From assembly GCA_030847615.1 (NCBI GenBank), contig JAUMIR010000004.1:83793001-83857000 (forward strand): a DNA stretch of 64,000 nucleotides, written 5' to 3'. A program made the translations under genes and the position numbers. The notes beneath the pieces are model-generated. The model searched no databases. It saw only the letters and a program-made list of their open reading frames with translations, and had not been told where the DNA came from. This document shows positions 41,403-52,533 of the stretch, in pieces. Numbering within the stretch: the first letter of the stretch is position 1; each line of letters begins with the position of its first letter. The stretch comes from Gambelia wislizenii. Taxonomy: Eukaryota > Chordata > Lepidosauria > Squamata > Crotaphytidae.

Positions 41403-43220
41403 ATCATCTGCTTGCCCTCTAACGTTTATACAGCCTTATGGGGCATAGTAACATCTCTATATATCCATCTCTATATATCCACAATCCATTCAGTCTGCAT
41501 CACCACCCCACAAGAGCCCCTCCCTCCTCTCACTCCCTCAGCCACTCATCAGTCACGGGCTGTGATGGGATCCAGGCAGCCAAATGGTGCTGGTGGCAGG
41601 ATGCTACTGCTGCCACTGTGACAGGACCTAGGCGGCAGCCATGGAAGAGTAACAGAGTGAGTCACCCACAGCAATTCCAGGAAAAATGTGGAACACTGAG
41701 AAGAGGGAGGAGGAATTTAAAGCCACCAGCCTACCTTACAGGGTTGTCATAAGGTTTACCAGGCGTTTTGGGGGGAGGTTTTTTTAATGGCGTATGGAAT
41801 GATGGTAGTATCTACTTATAACATTTACAAGGGCACACTTATGAAGTTTCACCCACTTAGAAGAATATAGTCTGGTTGGCAAAAAAACAAACAACAAACA
41901 TCAGACTAGGGCTTAGAAAAAAAATGTTTTCCCTGGCTTGTGTATACAGAGGAATCACCAGCAACATCCAGACCTAGTGAGAAAGAAGTGTTTTCTACTA
42001 AATGAAATATCTTGATGGTGCTAATAAAGGCTCAGGCAAAAGGTTCATATTATTATTCATTTCATATTCTAAAGTGGAAGCGAATATATGTCACATACAC
42101 AGCAGGGCTGTCTACACAGAAGCCTTCCTTCCAGATGTGTTTGACTACAGCTCCTATCATTCCTCAGCCAACATGACACACACAGGACAAAAATGGAAGA
42201 GGCTGCCATATGGGTATGCTTGACAAACAGGGAGGATGAGCTCCAAGAAGGATTGTGTTCTGGGAATTTTGCTTATTGCAATATTTTCAAGATACACAGC
42301 AAAGAGAACATATACAGGCTCCATATCTTAGGGAAATGTGTTCATGCCTCTAAGGTTATAGAGGTCAAACTTTGATGGATGTATAGTTTTTCTGATTTTG
42401 GCAGATAATCCATCAACTTCTATCTTCTCCTTCAGGATATCTGCCCCACAAGGCCAGCCCAAGGTATATGGGAGACTGAGGGAGAGGGGAAGATGGCTTC
42501 TTGCGTCTTCCCTCATGTAAACAGAAGCCAACAGCAACTACAGTTAAATCTTGCATTGATACTAGCAAAGCGGGTAGAGGAATGGCTCTGTCCTCCAAAA
42601 GAGCAAAATGGCCAGGAGGCTGTGGAGCCGGGGCAAGGAAAGTACCACCCATGGGCCACATGTGGCCCCAGGGCTGTTTTTTTATGGTGCCCAGGCCCTC
42701 TAGTGTGTAAAAAAAAATCTGAGAAAATCTACCCCCAAATATCCCCAAATGCCCTCCAGGGGTGAGGGGGCATTTTTGCCATGTTTTGGCTGCATCTGGG
42801 TCATTTTAATCCCAGGGCAGGCATTCTTCTAACAGGGTGACCTGGAGGTTGACTTCTAACAGGAAATGACCTGGATGTTGACTTCCCCATCACTTCCTGC
42901 TGTAAAAAGTCATCTTCTATGCCTATAATGGACTGCGGGGGGGGGCATGGCAAAATTGCCACCATCTCCTAGAGCAGATTTGTCAGCAAAAATTTTGTTG
43001 TTTTTGTGCAGGGGTGAGGCTGTCTGAGATCTCCTGGGGATACCAATGAAGCCCCCCACACACACTTCCCCACCTCTGCTGTGAAGGAATGGCTAGGGGA
43101 TTGCCATGCCAGCCTTCAAGTAATCTGTCACATGAAGCATTTGCCTCAAGCTATCTAATGAGAGGACCAGCTCTGTTTTCCTGTCCATTCCATACAACCT
43201 GGAATCATGATGAGAGTTAG
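41403..43220. other. No recognised gene or repeat
   Basis: About 1.8 kb of plain sequence with a few homopolymer runs. TTACAGGGTTGTCATAAGGT at 41737 may be the remnant of a CORE SINE tail. Open frames on both strands around 42.4-42.8 kb have no motif I know. Confidence 0.35.
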
Positions 43221-44203
43221 TGTTACCCAAATTGCATGGGTCTGTGAAGGATCCACTCATGTCCAGATATTACTATGGGGAATGTTTAATTAGCTCAATA
43301 TATAGCAGTGAGAGGCCAGGTAACTGCAGGCTCTTTTGACTTATGTATACTGGTACTAACTGATGAGACTCACAGCCAAGATATAAAATAAAAATGGTTT
43401 TTATTGGAAAATAATCTCAAGAACACACACACACACACAGGCTTCAAGCAGTCACACAAGGCTAGCAAAGAGAGTAGGAAGTATTGGGATAGAGGAATAG
43501 AGTTTGGGATGATGGGCTGTACTATACCTATCTGACAAGCAAAGACTCATGTAGCAGGGGGCACTCAGAATGCAGTTCTGAGGGTCGCGCAGCAAACCAG
43601 CAGAGTAATGAGGTAGGAGAAACTTTGAATGTGGTGACACAGACTGACAGAGTGACAAGATGAAGGAAGCTGTGCACACTTTGACTATGTTTTGGGGTGA
43701 TATTTATACTTGATATTCCCACTGAAGAGGTGTTTTGAGTGGAATACAATGTTTGCTGGAGTTTCCCATAGTTAGACAATGGAGGCTCCAGTTGTGTTAA
43801 TGATCACTAATGGCTGAGACATTAAGACTGATGGGTGTCAGGCAACCTTTTGTTGTTCTAGGAGAGGTGTGAAGGAAAACCAGTTTTGCAAGGGAAAAAG
43901 TGTTCGGCCACTTTGATTGACTTGGTGAATGACTCACTTCCATGTACGTCCAGGTGAATTAGCCCATTTCCACCCTAACTCACCAGTCCAAAAGGGGTGG
44001 GGTTTCACATAATTACTACCCGGCCACATCTTTTTGGAATTTGGGATTGCCTCTTCCTTAGGTTTTCTGAGCACACCTTGAGTCCTTGCATTTGGAAGGC
44101 CCTGGTCTACTACCAACCATGTGGAAGGCCAATAAAAAAGCCAATTTATGAAATATGTTGGAAATGAAGTATTGGAAGAGAGGGGGTCTCAGAGCAGGTA
44201 ACA
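43221..44203 (-). mobile_element. Solo LTR, 983 bp, TTAG target duplication
   Basis: It begins TGTTACC and ends GGTAACA, perfect 7-bp inverted termini, and is flanked by TTAG at 43217-43220 and 44204-44207. On the minus strand there is a TATA-like GTATAAATATC (43700-43710) and an AATAAAAA signal about 300 bp further on (43395-43405), so I read it on that strand. It is 70-80% or so similar by eye to 45143-46060. A 4-bp duplication is common for several LTR groups. No internal coding part remains. Confidence 0.85.
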
Positions 44204-44205
44204 TT

Positions 44206-44412
44206 AGTATGGCATAGTAGTTAGAACACTGGATTAGTAGATCCAGTTGGAAGTCCCCATGGAGTCATGAAATCACTGGATGATCATTGGCCGGTCATTC
44301 TCTTTCAGCTTGAGCTACTCAAAGAGTTGTTGTGAGCATAAAATAAGGAGGAAGAGAGAGCAACATACACCACTTTAAGCTTTTTGGAGGAAAGAGGAGA
44401 TATAAATGTAAC
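44206..44412 (+). repeat. CORE-type SINE with L2-like tail
   Basis: GTATGGCATAGTAGTTAGAA is the tRNA-like head. The end AGAGTTGTTGTGAGCATAAA then CTTTTTGGAGGAAAGAGGAG and ATATAAATG is the L2-type tail. It starts at the LTR target site. Confidence 0.7.
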
Positions 44413-44834
44413 TGATATGTAATAAATAACTAATAAATTATCTGAGCATAGGAATATTTGTTTGTTCATCTATTCAACTTATACCATATTTTTTCAGCTG
44501 CAGGTTCCCAGTGCAGCTACCAATACAATAACATTTAATTTAGAATTAAATCCACCCATAGCAATGCAATCCTATGCATGACTACTTAGAAGTAACTCCC
44601 ACTGAATTCATTTGAGCTCACTCCCAAGTAACTGTGTCTAGGCTTTCAGTACATAATGTTAAACCCAACAGTTTCAGAACAGATGACATAAACTTCTTCC
44701 CCAACCTCTTTTCCCTCAGCCAGAATCCTGTTGGTTGCTTGTGCCAGCATAACCTTGACTTTGTGTCATTTGGGGATGTTGTGGAAGAAGGTACTAAGCC
44801 CCCCTCCCCCATGAAAAGCAGTTTACAAGCTCTG
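44413..44834. other. No recognised feature
   Basis: Plain sequence. Confidence 0.35.
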
Positions 44835-44995
44835 GTGGCACCTGGTGACTCCCATGTCATTGGGGCAGTGAATCCATGCTGTGTTCTGATATGAGCTTTA
44901 AAGGAGATATCCTAGCTGCAGATAGCTAGCTCCTTTCAAATTTACACTAAAGCCCAGAATGGATTCCCCACCCAGCTGAGACAGAAGCTCTCAGC
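44835..44995. mobile_element. Foldback element, CAGCTGG family, copy 4
   Basis: GGTGACTCCCATGTCATTGG, GGCAGTGAATCCATGC and GAGCTTTAAAGGAGATATCC are mirrored by ATAGCTAGCTCCTTTCAAAT and AAAGCCCAGAATGGATTCCC. Confidence 0.65.
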
Positions 44996-45142
44996 TTCCT
45001 CTGATCAGCCTTTGATCAAAGCAAGCAGGGCAAGCAAAACATCCCAAAATATCCTGTCTTTACTTCTACGCAGAGGATGAAATCAAGATGTCCTAGTAAG
45101 AATGGACTTTAGTTCCATTGCTTGCATTTCTACTACAGTATA

Positions 45143-46060
45143 TGTTATCCAAATTACAGGGGGTTCATGGGAAGCCCATGCATGCCCAGATATTAATATG
45201 GGAAATTTTAATTAGCTCAATATGGCAGTGAGAGGTTGGGTAATGACGGGATCTTTTGACTTATGTATACTAACCGATGGTACTCACAGCCAGGAAATAA
45301 CATGATTTTTTTTTAAATTGAAAAATAATCAGGGGAACATACACATACAGACACTCAGGCTTCAAGCACTCACACACAGCTATTGAAGAAAGTAGGAAGT
45401 ATTGGGATTGAGGAATAGAGTTTGGGATGATGGGCTATACTATATCTGTCTGATGAGCAGAGATTTGTGCAGAGAAGAACAACTGAATGCGCTGGGTGAC
45501 CCAGCAAACCAACAGAAGGACAGCCTCTGGGAAACTGAGCACACTTTAGTGGTATTTTGGGGTGATATCTATATTCAATATTCCCCCTGAAGGGGAGATA
45601 TGAGTGGAATGCAATGTCTGCTGGAGTTTCCCATAGTTAGACAATGGAAGCTCCAGTTGTGTTAATGATTGTTATGGCTGAGACATTAAGACCGATGGGT
45701 GTCTGGCAACCTTCTGTTGTTCTAGGACAGGTGTGAGGGAAACCAGTTTTGTAAGGCCAGCTAGCTTGATTTAATTAGTGAATGACTCACTTCCATGTAT
45801 GTCCAGGAGAATTAGCCCATTTCCTCCCTAACTCAGCAGTCTAAGGGGGGGGTGGTCACATAATTACTACCAGGGCATGTCATTTAGAAATCTGGGATGG
45901 CTTCTTCCTTTGTTCTTCTGAGCACATCTTGAGTCCTTGCATTTGGGAAGCCCTGTGAAGTGCCAATAATCAGCCCTATGAAGTGCCAATAATAAGCCAA
46001 TTTATGCAATATAGCCAATTGATGAATTATTGGAAGAGGGGGGTATCAGGGCAGGTAACA
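45143..46060 (-). mobile_element. Solo LTR of the same family as 43221-44203
   Basis: It begins TGTTATCC and ends GGTAACA and can be followed against the first copy over its whole length (for example AATTAGCTCAATAT, TTTGACTTATGTATACT, TGCTGGAGTTTCCCATAGTT, GAATGACTCACTTCCATGTA). No target duplication is clear. The region between the two copies contains unrelated host repeats and no retroviral genes, so the two are separate insertions rather than the two ends of one provirus. Confidence 0.8.
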
Positions 46061-47181
46061 CATATATCTTCTAATTGTATCTGTTTAACTTATTCTTGTG
46101 CAGCTGGCAATTTCTCACAAAATCTCAAGTGCTGTAAGGATACATCTGGATGTAAGTGGGAACAGTATTTGTTGATGAGCTGGAGTTGGCATGCACAGCT
46201 TTCATACTGTTATTTCCCGAGAGAATGGAATAGCGGGGGAATATGCTAGAACTGTGTGCTGAAATACTTGCTGTCCTGTACAGAAATCTTGGTGACATGC
46301 TTCCAGTCTCAGGGCACTGAAACTGCAGCAATGCTGACCTCTAGTGGTCCAGATACACACATGCAAGGCAGAAGTCTGCAGCAGTATCGCCTGCTCCTTT
46401 GGAAAGCCAAGGGCACACCCCAACGTGTGTCTCCTCAGCAGCCTGAGTCTCCCTGGTACAGCAGGATTGACACCCCTCTTGCAGAAAAGAAAGAGCTATT
46501 TTTCTTTGAATGTTCTTTGTTCTGGCTTTCAGTGAGCAAGAGGATTCCTTGTAGCTCAACACAAAATCATCTGCTACTGTGCAAGCAGTTGTCCCACATT
46601 AGATCTGTAGCATTTTCCCCAGGAGCAAAGCTCAGAAAACAAACAAACAAACAAACAAACAAACAAACAAACATCCAAGCTCCTCTACCAGATGGTTCAC
46701 CACACCTCAAGGGGCCACCTCACTGCCCATTTCTAATTCCAGAGTGTTGCTAAAAAAAGTTTAAAAGCACCAGTCCCAAATACACATTCTTGGGGGAATC
46801 CAGTGTTTACATCTTTCAGTTGTATATTCCTACATAGCAGGGGTGTGGCCTAGATGGCCATTGCAGTCCCTTCCAGTGATATGATTCTATCACTCCATGG
46901 CAAGAACTGGCCATTGATTCCCAACTCTCTGCTTACTTGTCTTTAATCAAGTGTTTAGCAATCCATGGTAGCACCTGTGTTCTTACCCCATGCCTTCTGA
47001 GCTTGCTTTTGAGGGATTTTGCCAAAAAGCTTTCTGAAAACACATTTGAATATGTGAAACAGTGCTACACACTGTTGTCTTCAACAAACATTATTTATTA
47101 AAACCTCCTGGAACATAAAGCAGTATCTGATTTCCAAGATATTAATTGAATAGGCCTAGGACTGTCGAAGCTTTTGAGGAG
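46061..47181. other. No recognised gene; (CAAA)n microsatellite
   Basis: A plus-strand open frame of 165 codons (46256-46753) runs through an ACAAACAAACAAACAAAC repeat at 46638-46672 and has no recognisable domain; I do not call it a gene. Confidence 0.4.
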
Positions 47182-47381
47182 CAGTGGCAGCTGGCGGTTT
47201 CCATGTCAGTGGGTTGGTAAGTCCACTTCAGATTTTAGTTCAGGCTTTAAAGGAGCCACCCAAAGTACTGAGCCCTAGCCCCTTCATAGGTTCAGCACCT
47301 TGGACAGTTCCTAAAAAGCTCAATTAAAGTCCAGAATGGATTTACCATCTTGCTGATTATGGGAGCCACCAGCTGCCACTG
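47182..47381. mobile_element. Foldback element, CAGCTGG family, best-preserved copy 5
   Basis: The outer ends CAGTGGCAGCTGGCGGTTTC and GGAGCCACCAGCTGCCACTG are inverted repeats. Inside, TTTAAAGGAGCCACCCAAAG faces GGTTCAGCACCTTGGACAGT. Flanks TTGAGGAG and CTCAGGAA agree at 5 of 8 bases. A CAGTG start and possible 8-bp duplication suggest hAT, as inference. Confidence 0.75.
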
Positions 47382-48250
47382 CTCAGGAAGAAATGCATCT
47401 TCCCAACGACTCCCAACTGACTCTCACTAGTTTTTTGTCACAAACTGAAAGTACTCCCTTGTGTTCCTTCCACAAGACTGGCTAGCATTGAGGTCTTCTG
47501 AACCTGTCCCTTACAGAACAGTACCCAACAGTCAAACAAAGGTCACATAGAGGGCAGAGTCCATCTTCACATGGAGAAGTTTCTCTTGTGGACTAAACAT
47601 GCACACATCAGAGGAGGTGGGGGGGACACCAACTTGTATAGCCTTGCAGCCCCCTTCTTCTTTTCTACCACTGCTTAGAGGAGTTTTCATACAACCCCCA
47701 AGTCTATTGTACCTTCCCAATCCATATGCTTATTAACACTCTCAAGTAAATTTTGAAAGGTTCACAAGAGAGGGGCACACTGTGTTTTCTTCAGTGAGAT
47801 TTCTTGATAATTTTAAGTATATTTTCCTCCCGTCTACTTGAACTGGCATTATGTTAACTGGCCTGTAATCCTGCCTGGATTGCCTGCATTCTGCCTATTT
47901 ATTTATTTATAAATAAATGTGCCATTGCTATGCCATTGCTATGCCACTTTCCTCCCAAAGTGGGTTCTAAAGTGCCTAGATCTCTCCCTGTTTTGCCCAA
48001 TGGTGTTATGTTGGTGACTTTTCAGTTTCAGTATGGAAGCCAATCGCAGGAACAAATTATATATATATTGTTAGCAAACTAGCAATTTCATACTTGAGTT
48101 CTTTAAGAACTCTTAGGCAGCAGAGACCGTGCTGACCTAATGATCTGTAAATTTTTAATTGGTTGATGGAGCCTAGAACCTCATCTCTTGTCATCACTAT
48201 TTATCTCATTTCATTAGACTTCCTTCTTGAAAATGCCATCTAAAGCATAG
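47382..48250. other. Mostly unassigned, L2-like tail piece
   Basis: TATTTATTTATTTATAAATA at 47893 followed by CCACTTTCCTCCCAAAGTGG looks like an antisense L2-type tail with a small duplication (TGCCATTGCTA). The rest is plain. Confidence 0.4.
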
Positions 48251-48459
48251 GTGCAAGCATGGTATAGTGGGAAACCTGGGTTTGAATACCCACTCAGCCG
48301 TGGAAACCCAGTGAATGACCTTGGGCAAGTCACATTCTCTCAGCCTCAGAGGAAGGCAATGGAAAACCCCCTGTGAACAAATTCTGCCAAGAAAACCCCA
48401 TGATAGGGTCGCCATAAAGCAGAAATGACTTGAAGGCACACAGCAGCAACAACAACAAA
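48251..48459 (+). repeat. tRNA-derived CORE-type SINE
   Basis: GCAAGCATGGTATAGTGGGA (head, internally deleted), GACCTTGGGCAAGTCACATT (CORE-like), CTTGAAGGCACACAGCAGCA then ACAACAACAAA (tail). Confidence 0.88.
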
Positions 48460-49217
48460 GCTGTTCTACATCTTCTGCACTGAAGAAAAATGCAAATAAT
48501 TCTTTCAACTTTTCTGAAATCTCTTTATTCTCCTTTATTACACCTTTAACCCTTGTCAATCATTGGTCCAACTGTCACCTTGGTGAACTGGTTTCCTCTT
48601 TCTGATGTATTTAAAGTATTTTTTTTAATGAACTTGATACTCTCTTTAAATTCTTATTATTTGCATACATGCATCTCTTTTGCCAATGTTTTTATTCTCA
48701 TTTCAACAAGGCTTCCATTTTCTGAAATATAACTTCCTGCCTCTAATAGCTTCCTTGGCTGTGCTCAATACTGTGTTGGCATCTTCTTGGAGTCAGTGGC
48801 ACCTTTCCTGATCTGAGATATAAAATCTAGCTGAGCTTTGATTATTGCAGTTTTGAATAACCCTCAAGCAATCTGGAGAGATTTGACCCTTCTGACATTG
48901 CATTTCAACTTTCTTTTTACTGGTGTTCTCATTTTAGAGAAATCACCTCTTTTGAAGTATAAGGGGGCGGGGGGCAGGAAGATTGCTTTGGCTTCCTTCC
49001 AACTGTCTACTTAAATACACTTTGGATTGGAGAGCATCATGGTCCCTTTTCTTCTAATGCTTTGTTCCTGCGGCTGAGATGTTTTGTCAGCTGGGGTTTC
49101 CTTGGCTCAGTTTTCATACAGTTGCCCTCTCTGACAAGGTTTTTTCATACTTCTATAGCTAGTTTCTCCAGTTCCTGTTGCAATAATTCATAGAATCATA
49201 GAATCATAGAATTGAGA
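48460..49217. repeat. Old dispersed repeat, family not identified, ending in a CR1-like motif
   Basis: The sequence 48480-48960 has the feel of an antisense LINE coding region with long AT-rich stretches, but I cannot place it. It ends with TTCATAGAATCATAGAATCA (49189-49215), the antisense CR1 terminus. Confidence 0.35.
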
Positions 49218-49341
49218 TTAGGTAAATCTTATTTATTAAACAAATTTACAGATTAACATACATTGCTAAATAATTCTGCAATGAAAATGAAACACAAACA
49301 ATAAAAACCAAGCCAAGTGTGCACCTGCCATTCTGCTAGCC

Positions 49342-49477
49342 CAGTGTTTCCCAAACTCTAGTCCTCCAGGTGTTTTGGACTTCAGCTCCCAGAATCCCTG
49401 GTCTGTGGCCCAGGTGGCTGAGGCTTCTGGGAGTTGAAGTCTGAAACACTTGGAGGACTAGAGTTTGGGAAACACTG
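49342..49477. mobile_element. hAT MITE, 136-bp near-perfect palindrome, 8-bp duplication
   Basis: CAGTGTTTCCCAAACTCTAG and CTAGAGTTTGGGAAACACTG are exact inverted ends. Flanks TGCTAGCC (49334-49341) and TGCTAGTC (49478-49485) are an 8-bp duplication with one change, the hAT signature. Arms pair over almost the full length, so the single strand would form one long hairpin. Confidence 0.9.
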
Positions 49478-49485
49478 TGCTAGTC

Positions 49486-50225
49486 CATTAGAATATTAAA
49501 GAATCCCATAACGTATTCAGAGCTTTAGCCTCAGGTTTTAAATGAGTTGTAGAAATGCTTGCAGAATTTGGCCTCTGACTTAATACTGCTAGCATGGTTT
49601 TATAGGAATAGTATGTAGCACCAAATAAGCAAGGAGGATGGACATAATCCACAGTACACCCTAAAAGGCTGCACAAAACAGTCTTTCACCAGGCCAAATA
49701 TTTCTATTCTTGTTTTCTGAAATAATAATAATAAAAAAACATATGAGACCAAATGTTCTGAAGCGACATGCATGAGCACTAAATAAAGCACATATTTTAC
49801 TTATTCGTTTAATGGGGTCAGGACAAACCAAGACATCTCTGGGGTTCTTTTAAAAAGTTTATATACCCTTATTTTGATCCCTGTGAACACAACACTCTAC
49901 ACAAATTCAACCACCAAAATTAAAAACCACACCAGTTTTTTTTCCTCCTTTTTTAAGGTAAGGCAATTTTATAACATTGTTTGATGGGAGCAAGGGAGAA
50001 CAAGCCTTCTCAGAGACTGGTCCCAGACTTTGGAACTCCATACTTAGATTTTCCTAGACCTATACATGAAAATGAAAAGTAAGGTTAAATTGGTAACTGA
50101 ATTTAAAATTAAACTGAAAGCTGAGTTGTAAATAAAACTGAAGTCTACATCTATAGTTTAGCTTAAAAACTGTACTTATAAACCTCAAGAAAGGACTCAA
50201 CAGTGTGTGCAGATAATGTGTGTCA
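49486..50225. other. Mostly unassigned
   Basis: GAACAAGCCTTCTCAGAGAC then TGGTCCCAGACTTTGGAACT (49998-50038) is a short L2-like coding remnant on the plus strand. Nothing else is recognised. Confidence 0.4.
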
Positions 50226-50654
50226 ACATGTGGGGCAAAAACTCCGAATGGAGTTTTCCCCACATGTGCCCCAAAGCCCTGCACATTATTACCGTATTCT
50301 CCAAAGGGACACAGGGTACCTTGTCTTCACTGTCCCTGCAGAGTTTTATCCGCTGCTGCCCCGCTGCCATCACAACCAATTTTAAAGCTCCAGAGGCAGT
50401 TCCCAGTGGAAGGGAGAGGTTTTCTCCCTTCCCCTGGCTTGGCAGCCCTGCCTCGGCCCACTCTCCTGCTTCTCCATTGCTTCTTTCAAGTGCTTCCATC
50501 GCTTTCTTCAAGCACAGAGGCAGTGCTGCTGAGCCAGGGGAAGGGAGAAAACCTCTAGCTTCAGCCAGGCACTGCCTCCGGAGCTTTAAAATTGGTTGTG
50601 GTGGTGGCAGTGATGGCAGGGGTGGCTGCGACGGCAGTGGGCGAAACTCTGCAG
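50226..50654. repeat. Two GC-rich hairpins, probable foldback MITE
   Basis: A small hairpin at 50226-50267 (ACATGTGGGGCAAAAACTCC, loop GAAT, GGAGTTTTCCCCACATGT). A large one at 50336-50654 whose arms share CTGCAGAGTTT, ACAACCAATTTTAAAGCTCC and GGGAGAGGTTTTCTCCC with their complements. The symmetry produces ~190-codon open frames on both strands, which I do not accept as genes. Confidence 0.75.
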
Positions 50655-51258
50655 AAAAACCTGAACACCACATCCTGTGCATCCTGATAAGATGCCCTAA
50701 AATGTTGCAAATCCAGCCATGCCATGTTTGGCCAGGTAGCCCCAGATTCAGGGAAAAGGCCATGCCATGTGTGGCCTGATTGCAACAGATTTGGGGGCAT
50801 TTACATGGAGATTAAGGGTTTTGATAGGGCTTGATAGGCAAGCCCTTAGTAACTACAGCAGGTTTAAGCTTTCCCTCCTCAACTGTGAGCTTTGTCATCA
50901 TACCACCATCTTCATGGGCTTGGCCCTATGTTTTAGGTCTTGTCCATACAGAAGGAAGAAAATACCTCTGGTTATTCAGATGCTTAATTCTTTCTTTTGC
51001 ATACCAACATGCCTAACAAACAGTAGTGAGAAGTGGAGGTGGGTATAGTTATTCCTACAGTGGGTCACTTGATTAGTGGGCAAATTTTGCACCTGCCTTC
51101 TGCATGGCTTCTCACTGTTTAGCTGCATGGATTCCCTCACAGGCTAACTCCTCCTTCTTGTTCCAGGCTCTAGTGGGAACACAGTAGCTGTTCCCAGGCT
51201 CTGGGGACCCTTCCTGGGGAGACTAGCTTTCTCCTTGCTTTCCTTCTATTAGTAGCGG
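50655..51258. other. No recognised feature
   Basis: Contains another short mirrored phrase (GCCATGCCATGTTTGGCC and GGCCATGCCATGTGTGGCC in direct order); otherwise plain. Confidence 0.35.
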
Positions 51259-51505
51259 GAAAGTTTTTTTTAAGGTACTACAGGCTTTTGAGAACTGACT
51301 GTTATATAAGGAAAGAGCTTGTAATAGTGTGCTATACTATTTTTAATTCTTGCCTTTTAATGGATATCTTTTAAATCGTCTTTAATTCTGTAGATAGTTT
51401 AATCACATTTTAACGGTAACTTTTTATATGTTTCTACCTGCATCTGTTTTGATTTAATTGAGTCCCAGGGCTCTGGAGAAAAGATGGGATATAAATAAAT
51501 AAGAA
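51259..51505 (+). repeat. L2-like LINE 3' UTR and tail
   Basis: AT-rich 3' sequence with CTTTTAATGGATATCTTTTA then GGGCTCTGGAGAAAAGATGG and GATATAAATAAATAAG; typical L2-type terminus. Coding part is not visible. Confidence 0.6.
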
Positions 51506-51838
51506 GTTTTCTCAGCATCAGAAAATGAAAAGGCCTCTTTCTTTCCCTTCTCCTGGAAGATATAAAAGACAGCATGTCTACCAACACAGCTAAAAAGAGA
51601 TAAGGGGCATGGTGCCATGTGGTGCTATTAATGTCCAGAACTGGACTTATTGCCATGAGATGTATTCAGCAGTTGCCTTGGAAACAACAGATGTTATGTG
51701 CAGCGCAGGCCATCCATAGGTGAAACAATCTATTGTTTGGTTTCATCCAGTCCGTAGGAAACACTATGCCACTGGCTACTTCTGGCATCCAGAAATAGCC
51801 TTAGGAACCCCTGCTAAGGGCACACACAAAGCAGACAG

Positions 51839-52357
51839 AGTTGTTGTTGTGTGCCTTCACAGCTTATCACAACCCTATTGTGGGGTTTTCTTCAGAAAAT
51901 TTATTCAGAGGAGGTTTGCCACTGCCTTCCTCTAAGTCTGAGAGAGTGTGACTTTTCCAAGATCACCCAGTGGGTTTCCATGGCTGAGTGGGAATTTGAA
52001 ACCCAGTCCCCCAGAGTCTTAAGAGCTTACCACGCTCCAAAGAAAAGTGGCAGTGCAGCAGGAAGGTTTTTCCTTCTGTGCTGCCTTACCACATGATGTC
52101 GTCATTCTTTCATTCCGGTCCTGTGGGGACTGAGGTAAAACCATGTCTTTTTACTAACCAGAAAAACCTGTTAGCAAAAAGATGCGGTTTTACCTCAGTC
52201 CCCCACAGGACCACAATGAAAGAATGCCAGAAGAATGATGGTGCCAGGTGGTAAGGCAGCAGGAAAGATGGAACATTTCTGCTGCACTGCTGCTTTACTT
52301 TGGAGTGCAGCAAACTCCTTAGTCCAACATTCAAACCACTATATTGCACTGGCTCAT
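51839..52357 (-). repeat. tRNA-derived CORE-type SINE split by a palindromic MITE
   Basis: The left part (51839-52021) runs from GTTGTTGTTGTGTGCCTTCA to CCCCCAGAGTCTTA. The right part (52319-52357) resumes TTAGTCCAACATTCAAACCA then CTATATTGCACTGGC. Confidence 0.85.
52022..52318. mobile_element. Palindromic Harbinger-type MITE in a SINE, TTA duplication
   Basis: A 297-bp element whose halves are mirror images (AGAGCTTACCACGCTCCAAA against TTTGGAGTGCAGCAAACTCC; CCTGTGGGGACTGAGGTAAA against TTTACCTCAGTCCCCCACAG). TTA lies at 52019-52021 and 52319-52321; collapsing them restores the SINE. The duplication is that of Harbinger, as for 3295-3614, but the ends differ. Confidence 0.85.
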
Positions 52358-52489
52358 AAAGGAAGCTGTATCCACTGTGTAGGGAAATCAAAAATCCATA
52401 CTAATGGATTACATTTATTAGATCAGCTCATAAGTCCCAAGAAATGTGCTTTTGAGTGCTCTCAGACTTTTCAACAGGCAAGAAGTTAT

Positions 52490-52495
<6 letters not shown>

Positions 52496-52530
<35 letters not shown>
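52496..52530. repeat. (GA)n microsatellite
   Basis: About 17 GA dinucleotides without interruption. Confidence 0.95.

Positions 52531-52533
<3 letters not shown>

Noticed and set aside
43221..46060. A provirus with two LTRs
   Set aside because: The first LTR has its own target duplication and the spacer contains unrelated repeats without retroviral coding sequence.
46256..46753. 165-codon open frame on the plus strand
   Set aside because: It runs through a (CAAA)n microsatellite, overlaps open frames in other phases, and shows no domain or conserved motif.
50197..50779. Open frames of 188-190 codons on both strands
   Set aside because: They mirror each other because the DNA is a GC-rich inverted repeat; low-complexity composition, no known motif.
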